Assembly: GCA_026709085.1 (NCBI GenBank)
Contig: JAPOTR010000012.1
Location: forward strand, 62,001 to 126,000
From: Cyanobacteria bacterium MAG CAR3_bin_5
GTDB taxonomy: Bacteria > Cyanobacteriota > Cyanobacteriia > PCC-6307 > Cyanobiaceae
DNA: 64,000 nucleotides
Reading direction: 5' to 3'
Position numbers and translations under genes: made by a program. The first letter of the stretch is position 1, and the number at the start of each line of letters is the position of its first letter. Of this stretch, positions 17,103 through 27,900 are shown in pieces. The notes under the pieces are model-generated. The model had not been told where the DNA came from. It did not search any database and saw only the letters and a program-made list of their open reading frames with translations.

Positions 17103-17993
17103 TCAGGAGGAGCATGGGATGGTCTCCACAGAGTCAAGGGTGACGATTTTGCCCATGTTGACCTTGGGTTGCGCCAGGGTGTAAGCCGCTAGACAAGAGA
17201 TAATATGGACGAGAGCATTAATAGGGGAAGGGTGCCGTGTATGTTCCAAGCCCATGTGCGACTTGAGTTTATCAAAGAGAGTTTCAATGATGAATCGTTT
17301 GCGCAGTAACAGCTTGTCCAGCATGGGCATCAGATAGTTCTTCATATTGCGGCGAACACCAGTGACCAGGTGGTGGCCGCGCTGCCAAAGGCGCAGCAGC
17401 AGGGACTTGGACAGATAGCCTTTATCAGCAAAGACCTTCCCTTGCAGAGCAGCACTCATGGCCTCAAGCGGTTGGCGATCATCGGTGCCGCCATCCGGAA
17501 TCTTGAACGCCACGATCTGGCCCTTGTGGTTGATGAGCACATGCAGCTTGAAGCCCAAGAACCAACCCATAGTGCTACGACCACCCTTGGCCAGCCCTCG
17601 AAAACCCGGTTACGGTTGATGCGCCCATGATGGCACACTGCCAGCTTGGCGCTGTCGGCAAAGTAGATGCCGGTCTCCTGGCCACGGAAGTCATGCAGCA
17701 GCAGGTAAGACGGCAGCAGCAGGTGGGCAGCAGGCTCACAAATCGACCGTAGCTAGGCAGCTCACCAAAGCAGTCCCGGTACTGGTGTCTGATGCCATAA
17801 AGCCAGAAGTGCTTGAAGTCTTTGTAGGCCGAGATGTGGAACAGCACCATGATGAAGAGCATCTCACCGAGGCAGAGCTTGCCTCGTCTCCTACGCTGGC
17901 CACTGGAGGGGAGCAACTGGTGATGCTCCCCTCCAGTGGCCAGCTTGGAAAGTCATCGAGACAGCAGAACAAGGCAACGGTAGAATCCGTCAT
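17103..17993 (-). pseudogene. IS982-family transposase, frameshifted
   Basis: Read through three frames, the minus strand gives a full-length IS982 transposase. MTDSTVALFCCLDDF starts at 17993. GEMLFIMVLFHISAYKDFKHF and GELPSYGRFVSLLP follow in a second frame, then ETGIYFADSAKLAVCHHGRINRN. From about 17570, MGWFLGFKLHVLINHKGQ leads into FADKGYLSK and [16 protein letters not shown] in another. The DDE residues are visible as D in FADSAK, D in ADKGY and E in IIETLFDK. At least three single-base deletions and an inserted palindrome separate the frames. Total span is 297 codons, the family length, so the gene has decayed without large loss. Confidence 0.85.
17895..17944. repeat. 20-bp perfect inverted repeat inside the transposase relic
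   Basis: GCTGGCCACTGGAGGGGAGC is followed after 10 bases by its exact complement. It falls in the transposase N-terminal region where no corresponding residues are expected, so it looks like an inserted palindrome. Confidence 0.6.
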
Positions 17994-18219
17994 GAGGGGG
18001 CCTTCCGTTTGTGTGCTACAGGTGGATACTGCATCAGGTCATGCCTGATTTGGGAACCTCCCCCTCACCCCACTGCACAGTCTGGACAGCCTGAACCACA
18101 GGCGGCAGCAGGCTTCCCGTGCCCCCTCCTCCCTGTTCCCATCAGGCTTCCCAAAACCACAAGCCAGGCCAAGAAGGTCTCCCCTGTCCTCCTCTTATCC
18201 AGAATGGGGGTTATAGTAG

Positions 18220-18319
18220 CTCCCTCCAGTTCTGGATAAGAATCTCCCCTGGTCTTGAAAGATCAGAGGAGGAAGCCGCAACTTCCTGGTTTCCTTATTC
18301 AGAACTCGGTTATAGTACC
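18220..18319. repeat. Small inverted-repeat element resembling the IS982 ends
   Basis: About 100 bp directly beside the IS right end begin with CCAGTTCTGGATAAG and finish with CTTATTCAGAACTCGGTTATAG. These are approximate complements of each other and resemble the IS982 termini. There is no coding capacity. It may be a MITE or the scar of a second, internally deleted copy. Confidence 0.5.
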
Positions 18320-18936
18320 ATTGGTGAATAGTATATTCAATTAATGGATCAAGCGATATTTAGAGTATCTTATTGTTCTCGTATGAGACTCGATGTAAGT
18401 CTAAGAATAAGACCTATATGACACGAACAAGAAGCATTAAGACCGTCGTTGAAGGTGGGGCGCTTGTGCTTCATCAACGTCCCAACCCATCAGCCTTTCC
18501 AGGCTGGAGGATTCTGTTCCCCAGGTCCAGCGGCTGTCCAATTGATTTTGATCTTCTCTCAAAAAGCCGGTGAAGACTGGCAAGTCCGAATTGGCAACAC
18601 TGTGTGAACCACAGTGTTGCATAGCCTGAATCCGATTTTGAGTGAGAACGTCATTCTCAGGAGGCTTCAGAGCCCGGCTTCCACCCAATTGAACCCACGG
18701 GGAGCCTGATAGAGAGGGGCGTGAGAGCGGAGCACTCCCTCAAGAGGGGAAGGGGCGGTGGCTCACCCTTCCCCTCTCCCCCACTCCTCTCATCACCTTT
18801 CCTCGTTATTCCTGCGGAAGCGGGAATCCATCGATCAAGCCACCATCAAATAGTTCCAATCCCCTGGCGTGGAAGAAAGACCGGCTACTTGGGGAGCCCG
18901 GGGGTATTGCAGTTGAACTCCCTGTGCTGGTTTTGC
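18320..18936. other. Gene-free region downstream of nadC
   Basis: No credible gene was seen. An 11-bp perfect hairpin GCAACACTGTG-tgaac-CACAGTGTTGC lies at 18594-18620. A sequence TTCCTGCGGAAGCGGGAATCC near 18809 resembles dispersed short repeats of other bacterial genomes. Short frames on either strand have no recognisable content. Confidence 0.5.
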
Positions 18937-19797
18937 TCAAGCTTTGCAGAAGCGCATGGTGAGATCCAGCCAGGAGGAGCGGGTCACAGGAGCACTGGTG
19001 GAGATAAGGTCAATGTCACAGGCAGCGTAGGCACTCAATTGTTCCGGTCGGACGCCGGACACTTCCAGCACCAGGGCCTTCCCCCGCTGCCTGGCCAGGT
19101 GACGCAGCTTGGGGGTTAATCTTTCCACTGCCTCCGGGGTAAACTCATCCAGCAGAACCCCCTCAGCGCCAGCGCCCACAGCCGCCTGGGCCTCGGCATC
19201 GCTTTCCGCTTCCACAATCACCGACACCGGCCATGGCGCTTGCGCCCGCACCCGCTCCAGCGCGGGGACAATGCCACCGCACCAGGCCAGGTGGTTTTCC
19301 TTCAGCATCACCGCATCATCCAACCCCATCCTGTGGTTCAGACCACCCCCACAACGGACGGCGTATTTCTCCAGCAGACGAAGGCCGGGTGTGGTTTTGC
19401 GTGTGTCCACCAGGTGGATGCCGCTGCCTGTCAGTTGCCCCACCAAGTGGGCTGTGGCGGTAGCCACACCCGATAGACGCATGGCCAGGTTCAGGGCCAC
19501 CCGTTCACCCGCCAGCAGGGCTGCGGCGGGACCATGGAGGCGCAGGAGTTCCGTGCCCGGAACTACGTCGTTTCCGTCCGCCACCAGCACCTGCACCCGC
19601 ACCGCCGGGTTCAGCAGTTGGAACAGCCGGGCAGCCAGTGGACCACCACAGAAGCAGCCCGGCGCTTTGGCAAGCCAGACGGCGGAGCCTTGAACACCCG
19701 CCACAGCAGGGGCGCTGAGGTCACCCCGTCCCAGATCCTCCTGCAGCCAGCGCTCTAGGTTATGGCAAAGTTCCGGGGTCCAAGGCAGGGCAGTCAT
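18937..19797 (-). CDS. nadC: Nicotinate-nucleotide pyrophosphorylase (carboxylating)
   Basis: The enzyme converts quinolinate and PRPP to nicotinate mononucleotide in de novo NAD synthesis. Recognisable blocks are EDLGRGDLSAPA at the N-terminus, GERVALNLAMRLSGVAT, DTRKTTPGLRLLEKYAVRCGGG (phosphoribosyl/quinolinate site), HRMGLDDAVMLKENH, and VEAESDAEAQAAVGAGAEGVLLDEF. The start at ATG 19797 gives 286 residues, the normal length. It overlaps by 2 bp the ATG of the divergent restriction enzyme gene. Longer in-frame readings to 19935 are not family-like. Confidence 0.95.
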   Translation of the reverse strand: MTALPWTPELCHNLERWLQEDLGRGDLSAPAVAGVQGSAVWLAKAPGCFCGGPLAARLFQLLNPAVRVQVLVADGNDVVPGTELLRLHGPAAALLAGERVALNLAMRLSGVATATAHLVGQLTGSGIHLVDTRKTTPGLRLLEKYAVRCGGGLNHRMGLDDAVMLKENHLAWCGGIVPALERVRAQAPWPVSVIVEAESDAEAQAAVGAGAEGVLLDEFTPEAVERLTPKLRHLARQRGKALVLEVSGVRPEQLSAYAACDIDLISTSAPVTRSSWLDLTMRFCKA

Positions 19798-22700
19798 GGG
19801 GGAAAACAGTGGCGCTGGAGCCATGGTGACCCATACCCATGGGTTGCCCCACGGCGCCCCTGATCCACCGTGGGGCAAGACAGGGGGAGGGCGTCTGTTC
19901 AGCCGCAGCTTTCTGAGTGGAGAACTGAAGCACACCCAGCCGTGGCAAACCCTGGACCATCAGCAACTGGCGTCCGTCAAGGCAAAGTTGGCGTCCATTG
20001 TCTCCGGCGGCGGCCTCGAGTCCAGGGGGGCAGGCGCCGACAGTGGCGCCTTGATCCGGCCCGTGCTCCGCTGTCTGGGATGGGAGGAAGGGCAAGGTCT
20101 TGTGGTGTTCAAGACGACGGCATGGCACGCCGATCCGGACCAGGGCCATGACCGCCAGCCGGCGCCAGCGGCCGCCATGGTGGCTGAACTGCGCCAAGGG
20201 GGACGGCCCCGCTGGGGCATCCTTACCAACGGCAACTGCTGGCGATTGTACGACGGCCAGGCCCGCTCCGTTGCCCAGGGATTTCTGGAGGTGCAACTGC
20301 TCCGGGCGCTCAAACAGCCCCAGCTCCTGGAGCGGTTTGTGGTGTTTTTCCGCCCCCAGGCCCTGGGGCCGCGCCAGGGCGGTCCATGCTGGCTACAGAC
20401 CGCCTTGACCGCCCATGGGCGCCATCAGGAGCGCATTGCCACGGCATTCCAGCAGCAGGCCTGCCATCAGGTGTTCCCGACTCTGGCAACGGCTGTGGCC
20501 CGGGCTGCGCCCACAGTGTCGGCAGCCGTGGTGCAGGAGGCCAGCCTGGTGCTGCTCTATCGCCTGCTGTTCCTTCTCTACGGGGAAAGCCGCGGTCTGC
20601 CGGGCTCCGGCACAGGGGGCAATTGCAGCAGCCTCCATGGCCTGGTCAACAGAGTGGCGGAGACCTGGCCCGGGGGACCGATGGCGTCCCGGGAACAGCA
20701 CAACCACTGGACAACCATTGCCGCCCTCTTCCGGGACATGGCCCGCCGTCAACCTCACCTGGGTCGACCGGGACAGGGCATCTTCTCTGCCGAGCGGGCG
20801 CCTCTGCTGGCGGCCGTATCGTGCAGTGACGAGACGGTGGCCAGTGTGTTGATGGGGCTGTGCTTTACCCGTCAAGGCAAGCCCATTGATTATGCCGACC
20901 TGGCAATCGAGCAGCTTGGCGCGTTATATGAGCAACTCATGGCCTACAGGCTGAAGCGTGACGGGGACCGGATCACCGTGGCGGCCAACCGGTTATCCCG
21001 CAAAGCCGCAAGCTGCTATTACACCCCGAGGGCTCTGGTAGATCTCGTTCTTCGGGAAACCATTGCCCCGTTGGTGCAAGGTCTCTCTTTCCGGCAACTG
21101 CTCAACTTGAAAATCTGTGACCCCGCCATGGGCACGGGCAACTTTCTCCTTGGCCTTCTGGATTATCTCGGCGACGCCGTGCTTGCCGCCAGTGCATCGA
21201 GCCACCCTTCACCCGTTGATAACGGTCAAACGGTGCGCAGTCTGGTGCTACAGCACTGTATCTACGGTGTGGACAAAGACCCTATGGCTGTGGATCTGGC
21301 GCGGATGGCGTTGATGCTCCATGGCGATTCGCCGGACCCGGGACACCTGGATCATCACCTGCACTGGGGCAACAGTCTGTTTGGCTGCTGGATCAGGGAT
21401 GCAGTGGAGACAATTCGCCATGCAGAGGGATGCGCAACGCTACAGACATTGCTGCAGTCCCGACGCAGTCCCGCTGCCGCCATCGCCGCAACGGACCCCA
21501 CAACGTTGCCAAACGCCACCAGCCACGACCATTGGCACGCCCTGGGCAAAGCCAACGGGCCGCTGGCGGCCCTGTTGTCCGCCGTCCATGCAGGGCATTG
21601 GTTGGAACCGACGCCAGCCCAGGACCGGTGCCTTGTTCATGACCTGTGGGGTGGTCGCTGGGGCAATCCCGTTCACGTGGTGACAGGTGTTGTCCCGGTC
21701 ACTGATCCGCGACTGGTCCGGATCCTGGACCGGATGAACGCCGTTATCATCGAAGAGCGGTTTTTTCACTGGCAATTGGCATGTCCCGGCCTTTGGCCGG
21801 CAGGGGACGGCGAGGATCACAGCGGTGGTTTTGATGCCGTGATCGGCAATCCGCCCTGGGACAGGGTGAAACTTCAACAGGTGGAATGGTTTGCACAAAA
21901 CTGTCCTGATGTGGCCTGGGCGCCCCATGCGGCGGCGCGGCGGCAGCGCATTGCCCAACTACAACATCTCCAGGCGCCCCAGGCTGTGGCCTATGCCCAT
22001 GCGGCGGCCCATGCAGCAGCAACGGCCCGGGTGGCCAAATCCTGTGGAGACTATCCCCTGCTGTCCGGGGGTGATCTCAATCTCTACGCCCTCTTTGTGG
22101 AGCGAGCCATGGCGTTGGTGAAGCCCCATGGACTGGTGGGCATGGTGACCCCGTCCAGCTTGGTCTCCGGGAAGACGGGGGCAGGGTTTTTCCGCCGTGT
22201 TGTCCAGGAAGGGCGCCTGAAGGTCTTGTACGACTTCGAGAACAGAAAGACCTTCTTCCCTGATGTTCACGGATCCTTGCGGTTTTGTGTCTTTGTTGCC
22301 CGGAAGAACCCAGGGGCCAGTTCCTCCCCCGTGGTCGCTGCGGCCCGCTGTGCCTTCCGTCTGGGCAGCATTGCCGAGTTGAAGGACCCGGAGCGGCGGT
22401 TTCTTCTGGGTGCGGACGACTTTGCCCGGGTCAATCCCAACACCCGGACGGCGCCTTTGTTCCGGAGCCGGCGGGATGCCGGGATCACCACAGGGATTTA
22501 TCGGCGGCTCCCGGTGCTGGTCAACCGATCAGGGGGCAGGGTTTGCCGCCCATGGCCCGTGACCTACAGGAGGATGTTTGACATGAGCGCCGACTCCCAT
22601 CTCTTCCGCAGCACCCCTGAAGGCGGGGACTGGCTGCCCCTCTATGAGGGGAAAATGATGCAGGCATTCGACCATCGCGCTGCTGATGTGGTGGTCAGCA

Positions 22701-23458
22701 AGAGCAACGTGTTTCGTCCTGCCCGGCAACGTCTGTTGCAGAACTCTGAAAAAGCCAGTCCCGAGCGGCGCCCCCGCTGGCGCCATTACGTCAAGGTGGA
22801 CGCCAGACGTTGGTTTTGGCCCGATTCATGGGTGGTTGCCTTCAAGGACGTCACAGCAACAACAAACATGAGAACCATGGTTGCCGCGATTTTGCCCCGG
22901 GCTGCCGTCAGCCACAAACTTCCCCTGTTGTTATTCAACAGTAACATCAGCAGGCGAGCCTCCTGGGCCTGTTTCATTCTTGCCAATCTGAATTCCATCG
23001 TTTTTGATTTCGTCGTTCGCCAGAAGCTTTACGGAACCAGTTTGACTCTCCACGTCCTCGAACAACTCCCTGTTGTGCCTCCGGATGGCTTCCATATCCG
23101 CATCGGTTCCACCACCGCCGCCAAAATTATCAGGGCTGCCGTGCTGGAACTCACCTACACAGCCTGGGACCTTGCGGCCTTTGCCCGTGATCTGGGCCAT
23201 GGGGGGCCGCCCTTTGCCTGGAATCCTCAGCGCCGTCTCCATCTGCGTGCAAGACTTGACGCCCTGTTTTTCCTCCTCTATGGCATCACCGACGAGGAAG
23301 AGATTCATTACATTTACTCAACATTCCCCGTCATGCAAAGACAGGAGTTGGCTCTTTATGGTGACCACCGCTCTGTGAAGGTGTGCCTCAAGGTGCTGAG
23401 AACATTTCAGAGGCTGGGTCATGGACCACTGGCGCCAGCGCCTGACCTGAGCAACTGA
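19796..23458 (+). CDS. Single-chain restriction-modification enzyme (type IIG / Eco57I-like adenine methyltransferase)
   Basis: A protein of up to 1,220 residues combining a nuclease-type N-terminus with an N6-adenine methyltransferase. Near residues 80-170, A-L-I-R-P-V-L-R-C-L-G-W and R-W-G-I-L-T-N-G-N-C-W-R-L-Y are typical of the N-terminal regions of such enzymes. The SAM motif DPAMGTGNFLLG is near residue 442 and the catalytic NPPW near 685. C-terminal segments (GVGMVTPSSL-like, YEGKMMQAFDHR, a target-recognition-like region near 1000-1100) complete the layout. Start is uncertain: ATG 19796 or 19823, or a site further downstream. No separate specificity or endonuclease gene is adjacent, consistent with a stand-alone enzyme. 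The recognition site cannot be read from sequence. Confidence 0.8.
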   Translation: MGENSGAGAMVTHTHGLPHGAPDPPWGKTGGGRLFSRSFLSGELKHTQPWQTLDHQQLASVKAKLASIVSGGGLESRGAGADSGALIRPVLRCLGWEEGQGLVVFKTTAWHADPDQGHDRQPAPAAAMVAELRQGGRPRWGILTNGNCWRLYDGQARSVAQGFLEVQLLRALKQPQLLERFVVFFRPQALGPRQGGPCWLQTALTAHGRHQERIATAFQQQACHQVFPTLATAVARAAPTVSAAVVQEASLVLLYRLLFLLYGESRGLPGSGTGGNCSSLHGLVNRVAETWPGGPMASREQHNHWTTIAALFRDMARRQPHLGRPGQGIFSAERAPLLAAVSCSDETVASVLMGLCFTRQGKPIDYADLAIEQLGALYEQLMAYRLKRDGDRITVAANRLSRKAASCYYTPRALVDLVLRETIAPLVQGLSFRQLLNLKICDPAMGTGNFLLGLLDYLGDAVLAASASSHPSPVDNGQTVRSLVLQHCIYGVDKDPMAVDLARMALMLHGDSPDPGHLDHHLHWGNSLFGCWIRDAVETIRHAEGCATLQTLLQSRRSPAAAIAATDPTTLPNATSHDHWHALGKANGPLAALLSAVHAGHWLEPTPAQDRCLVHDLWGGRWGNPVHVVTGVVPVTDPRLVRILDRMNAVIIEERFFHWQLACPGLWPAGDGEDHSGGFDAVIGNPPWDRVKLQQVEWFAQNCPDVAWAPHAAARRQRIAQLQHLQAPQAVAYAHAAAHAAATARVAKSCGDYPLLSGGDLNLYALFVERAMALVKPHGLVGMVTPSSLVSGKTGAGFFRRVVQEGRLKVLYDFENRKTFFPDVHGSLRFCVFVARKNPGASSSPVVAAARCAFRLGSIAELKDPERRFLLGADDFARVNPNTRTAPLFRSRRDAGITTGIYRRLPVLVNRSGGRVCRPWPVTYRRMFDMSADSHLFRSTPEGGDWLPLYEGKMMQAFDHRAADVVVSKSNVFRPARQRLLQNSEKASPERRPRWRHYVKVDARRWFWPDSWVVAFKDVTATTNMRTMVAAILPRAAVSHKLPLLLFNSNISRRASWACFILANLNSIVFDFVVRQKLYGTSLTLHVLEQLPVVPPDGFHIRIGSTTAAKIIRAAVLELTYTAWDLAAFARDLGHGGPPFAWNPQRRLHLRARLDALFFLLYGITDEEEIHYIYSTFPVMQRQELALYGDHRSVKVCLKVLRTFQRLGHGPLAPAPDLSN

Positions 23459-23558
23459 ATGGGTTGTCCGGCCGAGCGGATGAGGGCGCAGTCGCAATGG
23501 AGAGAGTCCTGTCAGGGATGCGCCCAAGGGGAAAATGTGGCAAAAGGGGGCTGAAAAC

Positions 23559-24161
23559 ATGAATATGGCCCGAAAAACGGATCTGCGGCCGGCGGTTATG
23601 GAAGATCGACCGTACCTCTATCAGTCCATGGCGTGTTCGGATGCGACGCCGGAAATGATGGGGTTGCCGCGCTTCCCCGACCATCCTGTGCCGGATTATC
23701 CCACCTTCTACGAGGATTTTGATGACGCGGCCTTTGCCAATGAGAGCGGCTCTCGCCCGTTCATCATCACCGCCGCCGGTTGTGACATCGGCGCTGCCTG
23801 CTACACCATACGCGGCCGGTTTGCCGAGCTCGATATCTGGATTGCCCCACGGAAGGATTGGGGCCAGGGTCATGGCATCCGCGCTCTTGAGCAACTCATC
23901 GCCTTACTGGACGCGACGGGCCTGATCGATGGTGCAATCATGCGGCCCTCGGCCCGCAACGCACGCTCCATTGCCGCCTATTGCAAGGCCGGCTTTGCCC
24001 TCTTCGAGGATCAGGTACACCAACTCCCGGCCCGGTGTCTGGACGGTGGCGAGGATTACACCGATGCTGTGGTCATGGTCCGCCTGATCCAACAGGGTGG
24101 GGATAGCATCAATTCCGCGCATGACGATGAATTCCCCGTTCATGGGCTCTCATGCTGCTAG
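23559..24161 (+). CDS. GNAT-family acetyltransferase
   Basis: The protein has 200 residues. The N-terminal T-D-L-R-P-A-V-M-E-D-R-P strand starts the fold, and the acetyl-CoA segment W-G-Q-G-H-G-I-R-A-L-E-Q-L sits near residue 107. N-A-R-S-I-A-A-Y-C-K-A-G-F, the classic GNAT motif B helix, follows. The ATG at 23559 is preceded by AAAAGGGGG; an upstream ATG at 23535 lacks support. The substrate is unknown. It stands alone between the restriction enzyme gene and tRNA-Val. Confidence 0.75.
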   Translation: MNMARKTDLRPAVMEDRPYLYQSMACSDATPEMMGLPRFPDHPVPDYPTFYEDFDDAAFANESGSRPFIITAAGCDIGAACYTIRGRFAELDIWIAPRKDWGQGHGIRALEQLIALLDATGLIDGAIMRPSARNARSIAAYCKAGFALFEDQVHQLPARCLDGGEDYTDAVVMVRLIQQGGDSINSAHDDEFPVHGLSCC

Positions 24162-24240
24162 AATTCGCCATTCATGCTCCGGCTTGACTCTTCATCTTCT
24201 CTTTGGGATGGAACCCCAAAGCACTGGATGATGCATCATC

Positions 24241-24312
<72 letters not shown>

Positions 24313-24449
24313 TCTGTATCTTTGTGTAGAGGGGGCCATGGGGACAGTGGTGTGGGCCACCGGGAAAGATTCCTTTTTCTCGCGTTTCGCACTGGCGCCA
24401 CAGCATGCTAGATTGAAAAACGTCCAGGAATCCTCTTTTGGTCCGAACG

Positions 24450-24815
24450 ATGCTGACAAAAACAGAGCTTCTCAAAAAAGTCCACGAGCTTGCTGATGCC
24501 GGCAAGTCCGATGTGGTCCGCGCCTGCGGCTACGTGTCCACCACCAAGGATGGGCGTGAGCGCCTTAATTTCACGGCTTTCTACGAAGCGGTTCTTGATG
24601 CCAAGGGTGTGGAGATCGGGCGCGGCGGTGGTGCGAAGAGTGGGCGCAAACTCAGCTTTCTGGCCAAGATCCAGGGCAACGGCAATTTGCTCATTGGCAA
24701 GGCCTACACCAAGAAACTTGGTCTGAACCCCGGTGACGAGTTTGAGATCAAGCTGGGCCGGAAACACATCCGTCTTGTTCCCCTGGGCGCCGAGGACGAC
24801 GGCGGGGAGGAGTGA
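24450..24815 (+). CDS. Cyanobacterial AbrB-like transcription regulator (cyAbrB)
   Basis: A protein of 121 residues starting MLTKTELLKKVHELAD, with RACGYVSTTKDGRERLNFTAF in the N-terminal half and a C-terminal swapped-hairpin-like DNA-binding segment, L-L-I-G-K-A-Y-T-K-K-L-G-L-N-P-G-D-E-F-E-I. This two-part layout is specific to cyanobacterial cyAbrB proteins, which regulate carbon and nitrogen metabolism and stress genes. ATG 24450 is preferred over an in-frame TTG at 24438. A second copy lies 94 bp downstream, fused to valyl-tRNA synthetase. The two share most of their motif residues. Confidence 0.9.
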   Translation: MLTKTELLKKVHELADAGKSDVVRACGYVSTTKDGRERLNFTAFYEAVLDAKGVEIGRGGGAKSGRKLSFLAKIQGNGNLLIGKAYTKKLGLNPGDEFEIKLGRKHIRLVPLGAEDDGGEE

Positions 24816-24909
24816 GGGTTCGCCACTTGAGACAATTCCCGCCACCCCCACACCCGTCCCGGATGGTGGAAAAGCCTTGTTGAACGATGACGCCAACCCC
24901 TTCGCCTGA

Positions 24910-27900
24910 ATGATGCTCCAGCACACAGAGCTTCTCAACAAGGTCCATGAGCTTGCTGGCGCCAGCAAAACAGAAGTCATCCGCGCCTGTGGCTACGTCA
25001 CCACCACAAAGAGCGGCCGTTCACGGCTCAACGTCACCGCCTTTTACGAGGCCCTGCTCCAGGCCAAAGGCGTGCGGATTGGCGGTAACCCCAAAGGGGG
25101 CCGCCGCCTCGATTTTGCCGGCAGGATTCAGGGCAACGGGAACCTGGTGATTGGCAAGGCCTATACCAGGCAACTGGGGTTGGCGCCCGGTGATCGTCTG
25201 GCCATCCGGATCAGGGACGGCCAGGTAATGCTCACCGTGATGGACCAGGACAGGCCCGGAGTGGATGAGCGCTCAACGCCCAACTCCCCGCCCATGGCGG
25301 CAATGGGGCAATACGACCCGAAGCCCGTGGAATCCCGCTGGCAGTCGGCCTGGGAGCGCTGTGATGCATTTCACCCGGATCCCCGGGCCCCAGGCCGGCC
25401 CTATGGGGTGGTGATTCCACCCCCCAACGTGACGGGCAGTCTACACATGGGCCATGCCTTTGAAGCGGCCCTGATTGACACCATGGTGCGGTTCAAGCGG
25501 TTGCAGGGGTACAACACCCTCTGCCTGCCGGGAACGGATCACGCCTCCATTGCGGTGCAGACCCTCCTGGAGAAACAACTGGCCCAGGAAGGGACCAGCA
25601 AGGACCGGCTTGGCCGTGAAGCGTTCCTGAAGCGGGCCTGGGCCTGGAAGCAGGAGAGTGGCGGAACCATCGTGACCCAGTTGCGTCGTTTGGGCTTTTC
25701 CGTAGATTGGCAACGGGAGCGCTTCACCCTGGACCCTGGCCTCAGCCGGGCGGTGCAGGAGTCCTTTCTGAGATTGCATGACAAGGGTCTGATTTATCGC
25801 GGGGAATACCTGGTGAACTGGTGCCCCGCCTCCGGCTCGGCCGTGAGCGATCTGGAGGTGGAGATGAAAGAAGTGGACGGTCGTCTCTGGTATTTCCGCT
25901 ATCCCCTCACCGATGGATCCGGTCACCTGGAGGTGGCCACCACCCGGCCCGAGACCATGCTGGGGGACGTGGCAGTGGCGGTGAACCCCGGCGACCAGCG
26001 CTATGCCCCACTGGTGGGGCGTACCCTCACTCTGCCCCTGGTGGGTCGCCGGATTCCGGTTGTTGCCGATGAGCACGTGGACCCCCAATTCGGCACCGGC
26101 TGCGTAAAGGTGACCCCCGCCCATGACCCCAACGACTTTGCCATGGGGCGGCGCCATGGCCTCCCCATGGTGACGGTCATGGACAAGAACGGGCGCATGA
26201 ATGAAGCGGCCGGCCCGTTCCACGGCCTGGACCGCTTCGAGGCGAGACAGGCGGTTGTGGCCGCTCTGGCCGCTGCACAGGCTTTGGTGAAAGTAGAGGA
26301 TTACCGCCACAGCGTTCCCTATTCCGACCGGGGCAAGGTTCCGGTGGAGCCCCTGCTCTCCACCCAGTGGTTTGTCCGGACCAAGCCCCTGGCGGAGGCT
26401 TGCCTGCAAGCCCTGGACCGGGAACACCTCCGCTTTGTTCCCCGGCGTTGGGCCAAGGTGTACCGGAACTGGCTTACGGATATCCGCGACTGGTGCATCA
26501 GCCGCCAGTTGTGGTGGGGGCATCGCATTCCCGCCTGGTTTGTGGTGAGTGAAACCGACAACCAACTGCGCAGTGATACGCCCTACGTGGTGGCCCGCAA
26601 CGAAGCGGAAGCCCATGAAGAGGCGCAGCAACGTTATGGCCCGGAGGCAACAATTCAGCAGGATGAAGACGTTCTCGATACCTGGTTTTCCAGTGCGCTG
26701 TGGCCCTTCTCCACCATGGGCTGGCCGGATGAGGAGAATGCCGATCTGCAGCGTTGGTATCCCAATAGCACCCTGTTCACCGGGTTCGACATCATCTTTT
26801 TCTGGGTGGCCCGCATGACGATGATGGCTTCGGCCTGCACCGGCGCCATGCCCTTCGCCGACGTGTACATCCATGGCCTGGTGCGGGACGAGCAGAACCG
26901 CAAGATGAGCAAATCCGCAGGCAACGGGATTGACCCCCTGGTGCTCTGTGAGCGCTATGGGGCGGACGCCCTCCGCTTTTCCCTGGTGCGGGGCGTGGCG
27001 GGAGCGGGGCAGGACATTCGCCTGGATTTTGATCCTGCCACCCAGGCCTCCAACATTGTCGAGGTGTCCCGGAACTTTGCCAACAAGTTGTGGAATGCCA
27101 CCCGCTTCGCCCTACTCAATCTGGATGGGGCCACCCCCGCATCCCTTGGTCCGCCGGATCCCGACAAACTCCTGATTGCGGATCGCTGGATCCTCTCCCG
27201 CCTGGCGCGCACCAGCCGGACCATGGCGGAGAAGCTGGACAACTACGGCTTGGGGGAATCGGCCAGGATCCTCTATGAATTTGCCTGGAACGACGTGTGC
27301 GACTGGACCATTGAACTGCTCAAGCGGCGCCTCAACGGCAGCAATCCGGAAGATCGCCACACGGCCCAGCAGGTCCTGGCATTGGTGATTGAGCAACTGC
27401 TGGTGCTGGTCCAGCCTTTCATGCCCCACATCAGCGAGGAACTCTGGCATCGGCTGACCGGCGCCCATCCTGACACCTTCCTGGCCCTGCAGCAGTGGCC
27501 CCGATTGGATCAGGCCCATCTGGACGATCAGCTTGAACAGCAGTTTGCGGCCCTCATTGACGCCATTCGCGTGGTGCGCAACCTGCGGACAGTGGCGGGC
27601 TTGAAACCCTCCCAGACGGCCGCGGACGTGCTTCTTGTGAGCGATAACGAAACATTGTGCCAACTGCTAGGGGAGGCCAAAGCGGACATTGCCAGCCTCG
27701 GCAAGGTCGGGACGGTGAACATCAGCAGCACCGCCGTCACCCTGCCCCGCTGTTTGAGCGCCGTCAGTGGTGACCTGCAGATTCTGCTGCCGGTCGGTGG
27801 TCTTGTGGACGTGGAGGCCCTGCGGGGCCGCCTGCAGAAAGATCTCGGCAAGGCGGAGAAGGAGATCGCCGTCCTTTCCCAGCGCCTGCGCAATCCCGGC

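Larger units (their letters stand above)
17075..18219 (-). mobile_element. Decayed IS982-family insertion sequence
   Basis: The left end CTATAGTAACCCCCAATTCTGG (17075 onward) is the imperfect inverted complement of the right end CTTATCCAGAATGGGGGTTATAG (18194-18216). Inside lies a transposase reading frame broken by several frameshifts and interrupted by a hairpin sequence, so the copy is inactive. The span of about 1.1 kb is normal for the family. Target-site duplications could not be assigned with confidence. Confidence 0.75.

Noticed and set aside
18373-18688. Frames around the 18594-18620 hairpin
   Set aside because: The frames on both strands are short, contain the palindrome and show no family content.
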